Part shown: one piece after another, positions 13,618-21,321 of the stretch
Layout: every line of letters begins with the position of its first letter
How positions within the stretch are numbered: the first letter of the stretch is position 1
From: a virus
IMG/VR virus record: IMGVR_UViG_3300037193_000503
Coordinates: 1 to 48,317 of that record
DNA: 48,317 nt
Direction: 5' to 3' (one strand)
Notes under the pieces: model-generated
What the model was told of the DNA's origin: nothing
Seen by the model: the letters and a program-made list of their open reading frames with translations, nothing else
Databases searched by the model: none
Position numbers and translations under genes: made by a program

Positions 13618-13653
13618 GACGGGCGGTTGGGGTTGACACCCCGGCCGCCCGTC
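13618..13653 (+). terminator. Hairpin carrying a -35 box
   Basis: GACGGGCGG (13618-13626) pairs perfectly with CCGCCCGTC (13645-13653), with GGGG/CCCC nested inside. The apical part contains TTGACA (13633-13638), the -35 box of the next promoter. Confidence 0.7.
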
Positions 13654-13661
13654 TGTATGTT
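13633..13661 (+). promoter_or_regulatory. Promoter of the 68-residue gene
   Basis: TTGACA (13633-13638), 17 bases, TATGTT (13656-13661): the best sigma70-type match in the window. Confidence 0.8.
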
Positions 13662-13704
13662 GGGTGTCAGAAGGGCCGGACGGACCGGCCCGAGAGAGGG
13701 AACC

Positions 13705-13911
13705 ATGGACTTCAACATCGACAACATCATGCGTTTCGAGGGCGGCGAGATGACCGAGGAGGAGATGGTCGAGTTCTTCCAGGCCGGTATCGACTCGGGC
13801 GCCGTCTGGAACCTTCAGGGTTACTACGGACGCACCGCCCTTGCCCTGATCGACGATGGGGCATGCACACCGGCTACGTACGGCATCCCGTCCGTGCCCG
13901 GCCGCCGCTGA
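13705..13911 (+). CDS. Small conserved-looking phage protein
   Basis: 68 residues from ATG 13705 after GAGAGAGGG. An acidic helical N-terminus (MTEEEMVEFFQAGIDSG) is followed by WNLQGYYGRTA. Short proteins with an LQG-x-YGRTA element recur in tailed phages; no function is established that I can name. It is a single-gene unit with its own strong promoter and a terminator after it, typical of a highly expressed early gene. Confidence 0.7.
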   Translation: MDFNIDNIMRFEGGEMTEEEMVEFFQAGIDSGAVWNLQGYYGRTALALIDDGACTPATYGIPSVPGRR

Positions 13912-13923
13912 GCCACAACCGAC

Positions 13924-13949
13924 CAACCCCCGGCGAAAGTCGGGGGTTG
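13924..13949 (+). terminator. Terminator hairpin with GAAA tetraloop fused to the next promoter
   Basis: CAACCCCCG (13924-13932) pairs with CGGGGGTTG (13941-13949) and extends to a C-GAAA-G cap. The last TTG is the beginning of the next -35 box TTGCGT. Confidence 0.8.
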
Positions 13950-13976
13950 CGTCATGTCCAGGGACCGTGGTACGTT
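13947..13976 (+). promoter_or_regulatory. Promoter of the 189-residue gene
   Basis: TTGCGT (13947-13952), 18 bases, TACGTT (13971-13976). The predicted leader has GGCACCGA...TCGGTGCC (13986-14005), a hairpin just before the ribosome site. Confidence 0.65.
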
Positions 13977-14016
13977 CTGACAGTAGGCACCGAAGGTCGG
14001 TGCCGGAGAGGCGACC

Positions 14017-14586
14017 ATGAGGGACCACACCAGCAACATCCGTGACGTGCTCGCCCAGGCCACACCCACGGAGATTGCGGCGGGCCAGCGCTGGTACGAC
14101 GAGGCCATGGAACTGGCAGAGACCCTGTCCGGTAGGGGCAACCCCGAGATGGGGGCCGGTGTCATCGCCGCACTGTCCCCCCTCACCCCGTGGGGCCGCA
14201 ACAAGGAAATGGCGATCCGCGCGTTCGCCGACGGTCACGCGTCCGGCACCCTGGGCAACAGCATCAAGGCCGCCGACCGGATCCTCGGCGGTGAGGACCC
14301 GCTCGACGTTCTCAAGAGCGACAAGGTGCGCAACTTCTACCTCAGCATCATTGGCGACACCGACGCCGTCTGCATCGACCGTCACGCGCTGGAGGTGTAC
14401 CAGGGCAAGCGGTACCGCGACAGTGAGCGGCCCGCCATCGGCAAGCGGCTCTACCGTGAGGCGGCCACCGCCTACCGCGACACGGCGCGGAGCCTGCCCT
14501 ACACCGCCACCCAATTGCAGGCCATCACGTGGCTGGTGTGGCGCCGCATCCACCTGACCGGTACCCGTTACGAGATTCTTCTCTGA
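14017..14586 (+). CDS. Phage protein with a glycosylase-like helical pattern
   Basis: 189 residues. The segment around residues 85-130 (ADRILGG, KVRNFYLSIIGD, VCIDRHALEVY) has the rhythm of HhH-GPD DNA glycosylases, where helices around a conserved Asp bind DNA, but no helix-hairpin-helix or iron-sulfur cysteines are visible. It may be a phage-specific relative in DNA modification or host takeover; this is weak. Single-gene unit with its own promoter. Confidence 0.55.
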   Translation: MRDHTSNIRDVLAQATPTEIAAGQRWYDEAMELAETLSGRGNPEMGAGVIAALSPLTPWGRNKEMAIRAFADGHASGTLGNSIKAADRILGGEDPLDVLKSDKVRNFYLSIIGDTDAVCIDRHALEVYQGKRYRDSERPAIGKRLYREAATAYRDTARSLPYTATQLQAITWLVWRRIHLTGTRYEILL

Positions 14587-14592
14587 CAGGGG

Positions 14593-14622
14593 TTGCACAC
14601 CCCGAAAGGGGTGTGCTACGGT
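14593..14622 (+). promoter_or_regulatory. Promoter with a perfect hairpin/operator in its spacer
   Basis: TTGCAC (14593-14598) and TACGGT (14617-14622), 18-base spacing. GCACACCCC-GAAA-GGGGTGTGC (14595-14616) is a perfect 9-bp inverted repeat covering the spacer. GGGGTGTGC before the -10 box is shared with the promoters at 852 and 2756. Confidence 0.75.
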
Positions 14623-14666
14623 ACTCGTACCAGCCCAGCAAGGGCACCGACGAAAGGGTAGGGACC

Positions 14667-15035
14667 ATGTACATTCAGGCCAACATCGGACGCAACTCGA
14701 AGAACGTCCCCATGAGCGACAGCGCGTGGCAGAAGTTCCAGACGGACACGCGGAGGGCGATCATGGCCGCGATCTACGGACCCAACCCCGCCCTCCCGAT
14801 CCTCCACCTCCAGTCACAGTTCCAGTTCCACACGGGCATCGGTGAGTGGGACGGCGTCACCGAAGAGTCCGCACACATCAGCGTCTACTTCGACACCAAG
14901 CCCGGCCAGGTCAACGCTGCCAAAGTGACCGAGCACATGCGGGACCGTCTCGCCGACCTGGCCCGCGCGTACGGGCAGGATGCCATCGCGTTCATGGTCA
15001 CCGACTCCACCCTCGCGCTCGCAACCGACGACTGA
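14667..15035 (+). CDS. Hypothetical protein
   Basis: 122 residues from ATG 14667. Alternating beta and helical segments (ILHLQSQFQFH, AHISVYFD, LADLARAYGQDAIAFMV) suggest a compact alpha/beta fold. An upstream in-frame reading crosses the promoter and is rejected. Function unknown. The 86 bases after it hold a small ACGGCC-TAC-GGGCCGT-type hairpin. Confidence 0.65.
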   Translation: MYIQANIGRNSKNVPMSDSAWQKFQTDTRRAIMAAIYGPNPALPILHLQSQFQFHTGIGEWDGVTEESAHISVYFDTKPGQVNAAKVTEHMRDRLADLARAYGQDAIAFMVTDSTLALATDD

Positions 15036-15121
15036 GAGAGAGTCGAAACGGCCTACGGGCCGTCGTCCGGGATGGCTACCGGGCCTGATGAGACAGCCAA
15101 ACAGACAGAAGGGCAAGGATC

Positions 15122-15415
15122 ATGCTCCGCACCGAACTCGACAAGGCACGCGAGACCATCATCGCCGCGATGGACGCCGCACGCAAGATCCCCCCAGCCG
15201 TGGGCACCGTCGCCGTCAGCGGATGGACCATCACCCACGCGCTCGCGGACGGCACCACAGCGACGTACGCATACAAGCACGCCGTCGGAGACGAACTCTA
15301 CCTCACCACCACCATCGTGCAGGACGGCGTGCGACGGGTCACCAGCACATCGCTCCACAACGCCAAGGCCGTGCAGAACCACCTCCGGGCCGTGCTCGTA
15401 GACCTGTACAGGTAG
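15122..15415 (+). CDS. Hypothetical protein
   Basis: 97 residues; GGGCAAGGA precedes the ATG. An N-terminal helix (LDKARETIIAAMDAARKI) is followed by four or five beta-type segments (VAVSGWTITH, TATYAYKH, YLTTTIV) and a C-terminal helix. No family recognised. Unlike its neighbours it has no clear promoter and may be transcribed with the 14667 gene. Confidence 0.65.
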   Translation: MLRTELDKARETIIAAMDAARKIPPAVGTVAVSGWTITHALADGTTATYAYKHAVGDELYLTTTIVQDGVRRVTSTSLHNAKAVQNHLRAVLVDLYR

Positions 15416-15439
15416 TAGGCTACAGGACTTTCTTCTCTC

Positions 15440-15475
15440 TACCCCCTTGCGGCTCACACCGTGAGGGGGTAGACT
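15440..15475 (+). promoter_or_regulatory. Promoter overlapped by an inverted repeat
   Basis: TTGCGG (15447-15452), 17 bases, TAGACT (15470-15475). CTACCCCCT (15440-15448) and AGGGGGTAG (15464-15472) pair perfectly and cover parts of both boxes, so the repeat is an operator, a terminator of the upstream gene, or both. Confidence 0.7.
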
Positions 15476-15513
15476 CATGTCAACAGCCCAGCAACCCCAG
15501 GAGTTCGATCCCG

Positions 15514-15693
15514 ATGAACACCACCACCCGCCCCACGAGCATCATCAGCGTCCGCACCCTCAGCGCCATGTACCGGCTCACCCACACACAGTTGGCCGGA
15601 CTGCTCACCCCCGTCCACCACGGCGCAACCTACGTGGACGCCGACTACGCACACCGCGAACTCGCCTCACGCGGCTACACCCCGGAAGCGTGA
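15514..15693 (+). CDS. Hypothetical small protein
   Basis: 59 residues from ATG 15514, with AGGAG ten bases upstream. The body (VRTLSAMYRLTHTQLAGLL) looks like a helix-turn-helix or a short helical bundle, followed by VDADYAHRELASRGY. The ATG at 15477 opens another frame but lies too close to the -10 box and gives a His/Pro/Arg-rich product, so it was not chosen. Possibly a small DNA-binding protein. Confidence 0.6.
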   Translation: MNTTTRPTSIISVRTLSAMYRLTHTQLAGLLTPVHHGATYVDADYAHRELASRGYTPEA

Positions 15694-15698
15694 GCGCC

Positions 15699-15863
15699 AT
15701 GATCGAGACCACCATCACCCTCCTCATCCTCACCACAGCACTCACCTGGTGGGTCGCCACAGACATCACCACCGTGCTCCACCAAGCCAGCACCTACCGC
15801 AAGCACAGCCAGGAACGGGCCAGGATGGCCCGCCAGCAGGCCAACAGCACAACCCCCTACTAG
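15699..15863 (+). CDS. Small single-span membrane protein
   Basis: 54 residues from ATG 15699 (GTG 15690 overlapping the previous stop is possible). Residues 2-24 are hydrophobic (TITLLILTTALTWWVA) and make one membrane span; the rest is a basic helix ending in ARMARQQANS. It is the last gene before the long non-coding region, with a terminator after it. Function unknown. Confidence 0.6.
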   Translation: MIETTITLLILTTALTWWVATDITTVLHQASTYRKHSQERARMARQQANSTTPY

Positions 15864-15878
15864 ACCACCACCACGCAC

Positions 15879-15902
15879 AGCCCGGGCCCCACAGCCCGGG
15901 CT
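15879..15902 (+). terminator. Terminator hairpin ending the early region
   Basis: AGCCCGGGC (15879-15887), loop CCCACA, GCCCGGGCT (15894-15902). A perfect 9-bp GC-rich stem at the boundary between the early genes and the non-coding segment. Confidence 0.75.
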
Positions 15903-16004
15903 TACGTGTGCCCATGGTGCGCCCCCCAATGGTGACACGATAGTCAACTCTCGTAACCTCACCCTTGGTTGTGGTTCGCCTCCATCTACCCATAACATGG
16001 TGTC

Positions 16005-16130
16005 ATTCACGTGTATTGTTGTGTATTATGTATTGTATTACACACACACACCACACACCCACCCAACGCCATTCTTCCACGCACACACGCACCATTCCCC
16101 ACACACAACAACACAGCATTGTCTGTGCAT
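16005..16130. other. AT-rich and CA-rich island, possible replication origin
   Basis: 16011-16040 is only about 23% GC in a genome that is otherwise strongly GC-rich, and holds four TGTATT copies (16012, 16022, 16029, 16034). It is followed by about 90 bases almost without G on the plus strand, with long CACACA runs. No gene fits. AT-rich direct repeats plus strand asymmetry are what an origin with an unwinding element looks like; a packaging site next to the terminase genes is the alternative. Confidence 0.45.
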
Positions 16131-16254
16131 TCCATTGTGCGCATCCCTTTCGACCCGGGGGATGCTAAGGGAGTGGACTTCAACCCCAGAACAAAGGTCT
16201 GAGTTCCCCAGGGTGTACCCCTTTTTTTGTGTGGGGGCCCTGTTGTTTAGGGGG

Positions 16255-16268
16255 TATACTGATACGCT
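16255..16268 (+). promoter_or_regulatory. Possible late promoter -10 elements
   Basis: TATACT (16255-16260) and TACGCT (16263-16268) lie close together after a C-T7 run at 16220-16228. Neither has a well-placed -35 box; TTGTTT at 16243 is too close to the second. A late promoter needing a different factor, perhaps the phage sigma-like protein, is possible. Confidence 0.35.
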
Positions 16269-16325
16269 GGTACTCCTCTATGCCTGGTCCGTATGGTGAG
16301 ATGGGGTGTGTGAGGTGCGTCACGT

Positions 16326-16757
16326 AAGGCTACCCTAAGAACCGCAGGATCGTGCGGCTTGTGAAAGCCTTCACCACTTTCGAGAGCAGTGCTCTTGTGC
16401 GAGAGCACCCGTTGCACGTGGTAGTTACTTAGTGTAACGTCAAGTTACACCGGGTAGTGACCCCAAGGGAACGAACCGGTGGAACGGTGGTTGCCTTTCG
16501 TAACTCGGCCAGACCTATGTCTGGCGGCAGACTACCTTTCCCGGCCGCTCATTCTTCGCGGCAAAAACCCCTTATACTTCATGCCCCTGGGTGGGCAGGG
16601 GCATGAAGGTCCCGTACATTTCCGTGAGGGAAATGTCAATTAGGGGACAGGCACAATGGGGTGCCTGTCCTACAACGGGACCACACCCTCCCGGCCTCTT
16701 TTGATCCGGCCGGTCGAGACCAACCCGATCCTCCCGGGGCTCCTTTAATCCGCCCCG
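16326..16757. other. Array of perfect hairpins in non-coding DNA
   Basis: Successive stems: AAGGCT/AGCCTT enclosing CCGCA/TGCGG (16326-16371); TGCTCT/AGAGCA (16390-16407); GTGTAAC/GTTACAC (16432-16450); CCAGAC/GTCTGG (16509-16524); a 13-bp stem, 16577-16589 with 16596-16608; ACATTTCC/GGAAATGT (16616-16636); GGACAGGCAC/GTGCCTGTCC (16645-16670); CCGGCC/GGCCGG (16691-16713); CGGGGC/GCCCCG (16735-16757). No coding frame of quality runs through. It could be a structured leader or ncRNA, a packaging site, or an origin. Confidence 0.65.
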
Positions 16758-16839
16758 TACGGATCCACCCAACCATCCCCCTGACCCTCTCCCCCCAAGC
16801 GGACTCGCGCAGGGGCCGCGCAGGAGCCGCCCCTCGTGT

Positions 16840-16845
16840 TACGCT
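16840..16845 (+). promoter_or_regulatory. Possible late promoter before the membrane-protein gene
   Basis: TACGCT preceded by CGTGT, like the minus-strand promoter at 47814 (GTGT-TACGCT). No -35 box is recognisable at 16-18 bases. A start near 16852 would give a short leader with TTAGGAGAG before ATG 16870. Confidence 0.45.
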
Positions 16846-16869
16846 CGCCTCCTCAACTTAGGAGAGATC

Positions 16870-17151
16870 ATGGGCTTCATCATCCTCGCGGCGGGCTTCT
16901 ACTTCTGGCTGCTGCTGGTTGCGAACACGACCGGCGCTTGGCGCGCCTTCTGGGCGACCCTGCCGCTGTGGGGGCCGTTCGCTTTCTACGTCACCTACAT
17001 CCTGCTGGAGCGGTTCATCCCGGCGGAGGGCCTGCCCGTCGGGCCGGTGGTGGCGACGGGCGCACTCCTGGCCATCGTGATCCCGTTCGCTTGCTTCGTG
17101 GTGCGCCACATCTTCCGAGTGCTGTCGGGGGAGACTCGCGCCCACGGCTGA
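16870..17151 (+). CDS. Membrane protein with three predicted spans
   Basis: 93 residues; TAGGAGA precedes the ATG. Hydrophobic stretches at about 3-18 (FIILAAGFYFWLLLV), 28-48 (TLPLWGPFAFYVTYILL) and 56-80 (VGPVVATGALLAIVIPF). It is first in the late operon, 18 bases before the terminase gene. A holin-like or exclusion role is possible from topology alone; the lysis genes are elsewhere (35-37 kb). Function unknown. Confidence 0.7.
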   Translation: MGFIILAAGFYFWLLLVANTTGAWRAFWATLPLWGPFAFYVTYILLERFIPAEGLPVGPVVATGALLAIVIPFACFVVRHIFRVLSGETRAHG

Positions 17152-17169
17152 TTCTCTTGGAGGTACCGC

Positions 17170-19122
17170 ATGGTTACTCGCGTCGTGTCCCGACCCGGGA
17201 CGGATGAAGCGAAGGACCATGTGGTCGCTGGCATCGCGAAGGGCAAGACGCTCTCGGTGCTGGCTGGTGAGGTTGGCCGGTCGGTCAAGACTCTGGAGAA
17301 CTGGCGGGCGAAGGACCCGGTGTTCGCGCGGCGGGCTGATGAGGCCCGCGCGATCAAGGACGCCCAGCGCAACGAAGAGGTTGCGGAGGCTGTGGCCCGC
17401 AAGGAAGCGGAGAAGGTCGAGTGGGGCCAGGGGCCTCGGGACATCTCGTTCGAGGACTTCCGTCGCGAGTACCTGGGTCGTGAGACGTACGACCACCAGC
17501 GTGCGTGGATGTGCGCCCTGGAGGGTCGCGAACTCGACGAGGGTCTGCCGGGCACCCTGACTTTGAACAACCCGAAGCGGCTCGTTATCAACGTGCCTCC
17601 GGGGCATTCGAAGTCCACGGTCATCACGGTCGAGTGGATCGTGTACAAGATCTGCATGAACCCGAACACGCACGGTGTCATCATCGGCAAGACCGAGGCG
17701 AAGGCCCGCAAGTTCCTCCACGCGGTGAAGCAGCGCCTGACGGACCGCCGTTGGGCGAAGTTGCAGCAGGCGTACGCCCCTCCGGGTGGTTTCAAGCAGG
17801 CGGGCAACGTGTGGACCGCGAGCATGATCTACGTGGGCCAGCCGGTGGCGTCTGAGGAGAAGGACCCGACGTTGCAGGCGCTGGGCCTGAAGGGTGACCT
17901 TCAGGGCGCCCGCCTTCAGTTCATGGTGTTGGACGACTGTGTGGATATGCAGAACGCCCACCTGTGGGAGGATCAGAAGGAGTGGCTGGACGACATCGCC
18001 CAGTCCCGTCTGTACGGTGGCCAACTGGTTGCCGTGGGCACGCGTGCCGGTAACTACGACTTGTACGCCGCCCTGATGGACGGCGACAACTTCATCTCGG
18101 GCAAGACTTCCTGGTCGCAGTTGAAGCAGCCTGCGGTGATCTCCTACGCGGACAACATCGACGACTGGGAGACCTTGTGGCCCAAGTCGAAGCAGCCGTT
18201 CGACCCCGACGATGACACGTCGGTGCCGGACGAGGATGGCTGGTACCCGACGTGGGACGGCGCGAAGTTGTCGGAGAAGCGCAACTCCATCGACCCGGCG
18301 AAGTGGTCCCTGCTGTACCAGCAGGAGGAGACGAACTCCACCAACACGTTCAAGCGTGAGGCCGTGTGGGGCAGCGTGAACCGGATGCGTAAGCCGGGCC
18401 CGCTGTCGGCGGGAGCCCCCGGGCACCCGCGTACGGGCCGCGAGGGAATGTACATCGTGGGCTCGATGGACCCGAACTTCGGTCAGGGTATCGGCTTCGT
18501 CGTGGTGTACGCGGTGGACCGCACGACGCAGCGCCGCTGGGTGCTGAACGCGTTCATCCAGTCTCGCCCGTCGGCGGAGTGGACGATCCAGACCATCAAG
18601 TCTGTGACGGCCGAGTACGGCGTCAACGGCTGGGTCATCGAGAACAACGGCTTCCAGGGCTTCCTGGTGAACCTGCCGGAGATCAAGAACTTCCTGGCGT
18701 CGCGTGGCGTGAAGATGCAGGGCCACTGGTCCGGCAACAACAAGTTGGACCCGGACTACGGGGTGTCGTCGCTGAGCGGGTTGTTCGGCACGGTGCGCCC
18801 CGGGTTGGGCGCTAATGAGAAGGCGACCCACAACGGCGACAACCTCATCCAACTCCCGGACCCGAGCAAGTCCGAGGGTGTGAAGGTGATGATTGAGCAG
18901 TTGCTGATCTGGGAGCCGGGCAAGTCCGGCAAGGAACTTCCGCAGGACGGCCCGATGGCGCTGTGGTTCGCGGAGATCCGGGCACGGGAGATCCTGGGGT
19001 TCCAGACGAGTGGGGCGATGGCGACGCATCAGCGGCCGTCGAAGTTCGCGACGAAGAATCGCTTGCGAGGCAGGGCCAGTGTTCCGGCCCACGTTTACGA
19101 GGCTGGTGGGTTGAGTGGCTAG
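17170..19122 (+). CDS. terL: Large terminase with HTH-like N-terminal domain
   Basis: 650 residues; GGAGG precedes the ATG. Residues 12-60 (VAGIAKGKTLSVLAGEVGRSVKTLENWR) form a helix-turn-helix like that of small terminase subunits. The ATPase has Walker A PPGHSKST (143-150) and Walker B MVLDDCVD. The nuclease domain starts at GSMDPNF (metal-binding Asp) in the C-terminal third. Terminases pump DNA into the prohead and cut concatemers. No separate small terminase is found nearby, so its recognition role may be fused here. The portal GTG overlaps its end by eight bases. Confidence 0.92.
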   Translation: MVTRVVSRPGTDEAKDHVVAGIAKGKTLSVLAGEVGRSVKTLENWRAKDPVFARRADEARAIKDAQRNEEVAEAVARKEAEKVEWGQGPRDISFEDFRREYLGRETYDHQRAWMCALEGRELDEGLPGTLTLNNPKRLVINVPPGHSKSTVITVEWIVYKICMNPNTHGVIIGKTEAKARKFLHAVKQRLTDRRWAKLQQAYAPPGGFKQAGNVWTASMIYVGQPVASEEKDPTLQALGLKGDLQGARLQFMVLDDCVDMQNAHLWEDQKEWLDDIAQSRLYGGQLVAVGTRAGNYDLYAALMDGDNFISGKTSWSQLKQPAVISYADNIDDWETLWPKSKQPFDPDDDTSVPDEDGWYPTWDGAKLSEKRNSIDPAKWSLLYQQEETNSTNTFKREAVWGSVNRMRKPGPLSAGAPGHPRTGREGMYIVGSMDPNFGQGIGFVVVYAVDRTTQRRWVLNAFIQSRPSAEWTIQTIKSVTAEYGVNGWVIENNGFQGFLVNLPEIKNFLASRGVKMQGHWSGNNKLDPDYGVSSLSGLFGTVRPGLGANEKATHNGDNLIQLPDPSKSEGVKVMIEQLLIWEPGKSGKELPQDGPMALWFAEIRAREILGFQTSGAMATHQRPSKFATKNRLRGRASVPAHVYEAGGLSG

Positions 19123-20932
19123 TAACCTGACGTTCGACTCGGGCTTGAAGGCCCGTGTCGATATGCTGCGGGAGAAGTACGGCTACCGCGACGCCGAGGT
19201 CACGCTGGTCACCAACGTCCGTCGAGGCGACTGGAACCTGCTCGACCCGGATGCGTTCTCGGATGCGTACCCTCGCCCGATTGTGGCGAACATGATCGAC
19301 GTGCAGGCGCGGCATGCGGCTGCGGCCCTGAGCCCGCTGCCGTCGATGCGCTGCCGGGCCACGTCCCAGGGGGCGTCGCAGGCGGCGAAGAACCGCGCGG
19401 ACACCCGCACCCGGATCGTGAACCACTACTTCGAGCGGTCCCGCGTGGCCGCCCAGATGCAGAACGGCGCTGACGGTTTCGCGGCCCTCGGTCTGATCGT
19501 GGGCCAGGTGGTCCCGAACTTCGAGGACAAGATGCCGGACATCCTGATCCGCGACTCCCGGAACTTCTACCCCGTGTGGGACGCGAAGGGCCGGACCGTG
19601 GAGGCGGCTCACGTCTTCAACATGCGGGTCGTGGACCTGGTGGCCCAGTACCCGGAGGCGGCGACGCTGCTGGCCCGCACGGACACGAACGGCCGCAAGC
19701 CGTCGAGGAACGAGACCTTGGAGGTCACGCACCACGACGACGGCGACTACATCACCCTCTTCGTGGGTGAGCGTGACGGGCTCGTGCTCCAGCGGATGAA
19801 GAACCCGGTGGGGCGGTGCCTCTTCGTGTGCACGCCTCGCGCGACGGGCGAGGACGGCTACGTCCGGGGCATGTTCGGTGACATGCCGTGGGCCCAGTTG
19901 GCTCGCAACGAGATGCAGATGCTGACGCTGGAGGCGACCGCGAAGGCGGTCCAGGCCCCGGTGGCGGTGCCCCCAGACGTGACGGACATGCCCACGGGCC
20001 CGGATGCTATCATCCGGACGAACGCCCCCCGGGATGTCCACCGTGTCGGGCTGGAGATCCCCCGCGAGGCCTTCATGGCCATCGATCACTTCACCTCGGA
20101 ACTTCGGCAGGGCACGATCACGCCGGAGGCCATGGGTGGCAGCATCGACGCGTCGGTCGTGACCGGTCGCGGCGTGCAGGAGTTGATGGCTGGGTACAGC
20201 CAGCAGGTCGCCATGATGCAGCAGACGCTGGTCGGCTTCTTCGAGGAGTTGGCCTGCCTGTGCTTCAAGGCGGATCAGGCGCTGTGGCCGAACGACGAGA
20301 AGACCGCCGAGGGCGTCAAGGACGGCAACGAGTATAGCATTCGCTACACTCCGGCGAAGGACATCAACGGCAACTACACCGTGGACGTCACTTACGGCAC
20401 GAGCACGGGGCTGGACCCGAACCGCCACCTGGTGTGGCTGTTGCAGTTGGTCAGCGCCGGTCTGTACTCGCGGGACACTGCCCTGCGTGAGTTGCCGTAC
20501 GCAATCAACCCTCAGGACGAGTCCGCGAAGATCATGGTGGAGCAGGGTCGCGATGCGGTCATGGCTGCCGTGTCGGGGCTCGCGCAGGGCATTGGGGCGA
20601 TGGCCCAGAACGGCATGGACCCTGCTCCTATCGTCGCTCAGATCGCTGAGTTCGTGGACGAGTTGGAGAAGGGCAAGCCGATCGAGGAGATCGCCAAGAA
20701 GGTGTTCGCACCGCCCGAGCCGGAGCCAGCAAGCGAGGGGGCCGTTAGCCCCGAAGATCCTATGGCTGCGCTTCTCGGTGGGGCTGGTGGGGCACCTGGT
20801 GGCGAGGAGATGATGGTCCCCGGGCAGGCGCGCGAGGGCCGTCCGGATCTCGCCTCCATGTTCGCTGGCCTCACGGCTGGCGGCGACCCGAACTTGTCTG
20901 GCAGCGTTCAGCGCCAGGCTGTTGCTTTCTAA
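19115..20932 (+). CDS. Portal protein
   Basis: 605 residues from GTG inside the terminase end. Placement after the terminase, the length, and the sequence course (an N-terminal helical region with ARHAAAALSP, a central beta part with YITLFVGERDG, and a long C-terminal helical part around residues 300-420) fit podovirus/siphovirus portals, the 12-fold ring through which DNA enters the head. The last 60 residues are Gly/Pro/Ala rich (GGAGGAPGGE) and probably disordered. Confidence 0.82.
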   Translation: MASNLTFDSGLKARVDMLREKYGYRDAEVTLVTNVRRGDWNLLDPDAFSDAYPRPIVANMIDVQARHAAAALSPLPSMRCRATSQGASQAAKNRADTRTRIVNHYFERSRVAAQMQNGADGFAALGLIVGQVVPNFEDKMPDILIRDSRNFYPVWDAKGRTVEAAHVFNMRVVDLVAQYPEAATLLARTDTNGRKPSRNETLEVTHHDDGDYITLFVGERDGLVLQRMKNPVGRCLFVCTPRATGEDGYVRGMFGDMPWAQLARNEMQMLTLEATAKAVQAPVAVPPDVTDMPTGPDAIIRTNAPRDVHRVGLEIPREAFMAIDHFTSELRQGTITPEAMGGSIDASVVTGRGVQELMAGYSQQVAMMQQTLVGFFEELACLCFKADQALWPNDEKTAEGVKDGNEYSIRYTPAKDINGNYTVDVTYGTSTGLDPNRHLVWLLQLVSAGLYSRDTALRELPYAINPQDESAKIMVEQGRDAVMAAVSGLAQGIGAMAQNGMDPAPIVAQIAEFVDELEKGKPIEEIAKKVFAPPEPEPASEGAVSPEDPMAALLGGAGGAPGGEEMMVPGQAREGRPDLASMFAGLTAGGDPNLSGSVQRQAVAF

Positions 20933-20941
20933 GGAGTGGCC

Positions 20942-21169
20942 ATGGATGAGAACGAGACGTACACGATCAAGCCGGTTCGGCTGAACTGGGCTGACGTGTT
21001 CATGTCCGTGGCGACGTTCGCGAAGGGTGTTGCCGAGGCGGCCCACGATGCGTGGGAGGTCCTGGAGATCTCGTTCGCTGGCCACTCGAACTACATCGCG
21101 GAGAAGCAGGAGTTCCAGCGTGACGCTGGCAGGGCCATCGAGGCCCTGACGAAGGAGAGTGGTGACTGA
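20942..21169 (+). CDS. Hypothetical late protein
   Basis: 75 residues from ATG 20942; AAGGAG ends five bases upstream, which excludes the earlier in-frame GTG that overlaps it. Mostly one or two helices (VFMSVATFAKGVAEAAHDAWEV). Coupled to the next small gene by TGATG. Perhaps a portal or head accessory, from position. Confidence 0.65.
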   Translation: MDENETYTIKPVRLNWADVFMSVATFAKGVAEAAHDAWEVLEISFAGHSNYIAEKQEFQRDAGRAIEALTKESGD

Positions 21170-21321
21170 TGGGTGAGGTCCACGTGGTCCCCCATGAGGA
21201 CCTCGTCTTGCACGAGGTCGCCGGGGATGAGTGCCCCTGCGGCCCCGACCCGCTGTACGACGGCGGGGGCGTCATCTACAAGCACCACTCCTTGGATAAC
21301 CGTGAAGCAGGTGAGGTCTGA
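21169..21321 (+). CDS. Tiny late protein with a CPCGP element
   Basis: 50 residues: ATG overlaps the upstream stop and its own TGA overlaps the next ATG (TGATG at both ends), so it is coupled on both sides. It starts GEVHVVPHEDLVLHEV and contains DECPCGPDPLYDGGG. The perfect spacing and protein-like composition make it real despite its size. Function unknown. Confidence 0.7.
   Translation: MGEVHVVPHEDLVLHEVAGDECPCGPDPLYDGGGVIYKHHSLDNREAGEV

Noticed and set aside
15477-15863. 128-codon frame starting MSTAQQ
   Set aside because: The ATG directly follows the -10 box and the His/Pro/Arg-rich body overlaps the better-supported 59-residue gene. Only its end (from 15699) looks like a true small membrane protein.
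16005-16130. CRISPR-like repeats in the CA-rich island
   Set aside because: CACACA runs and TGTATT copies are not regularly spaced and have no unique spacers.
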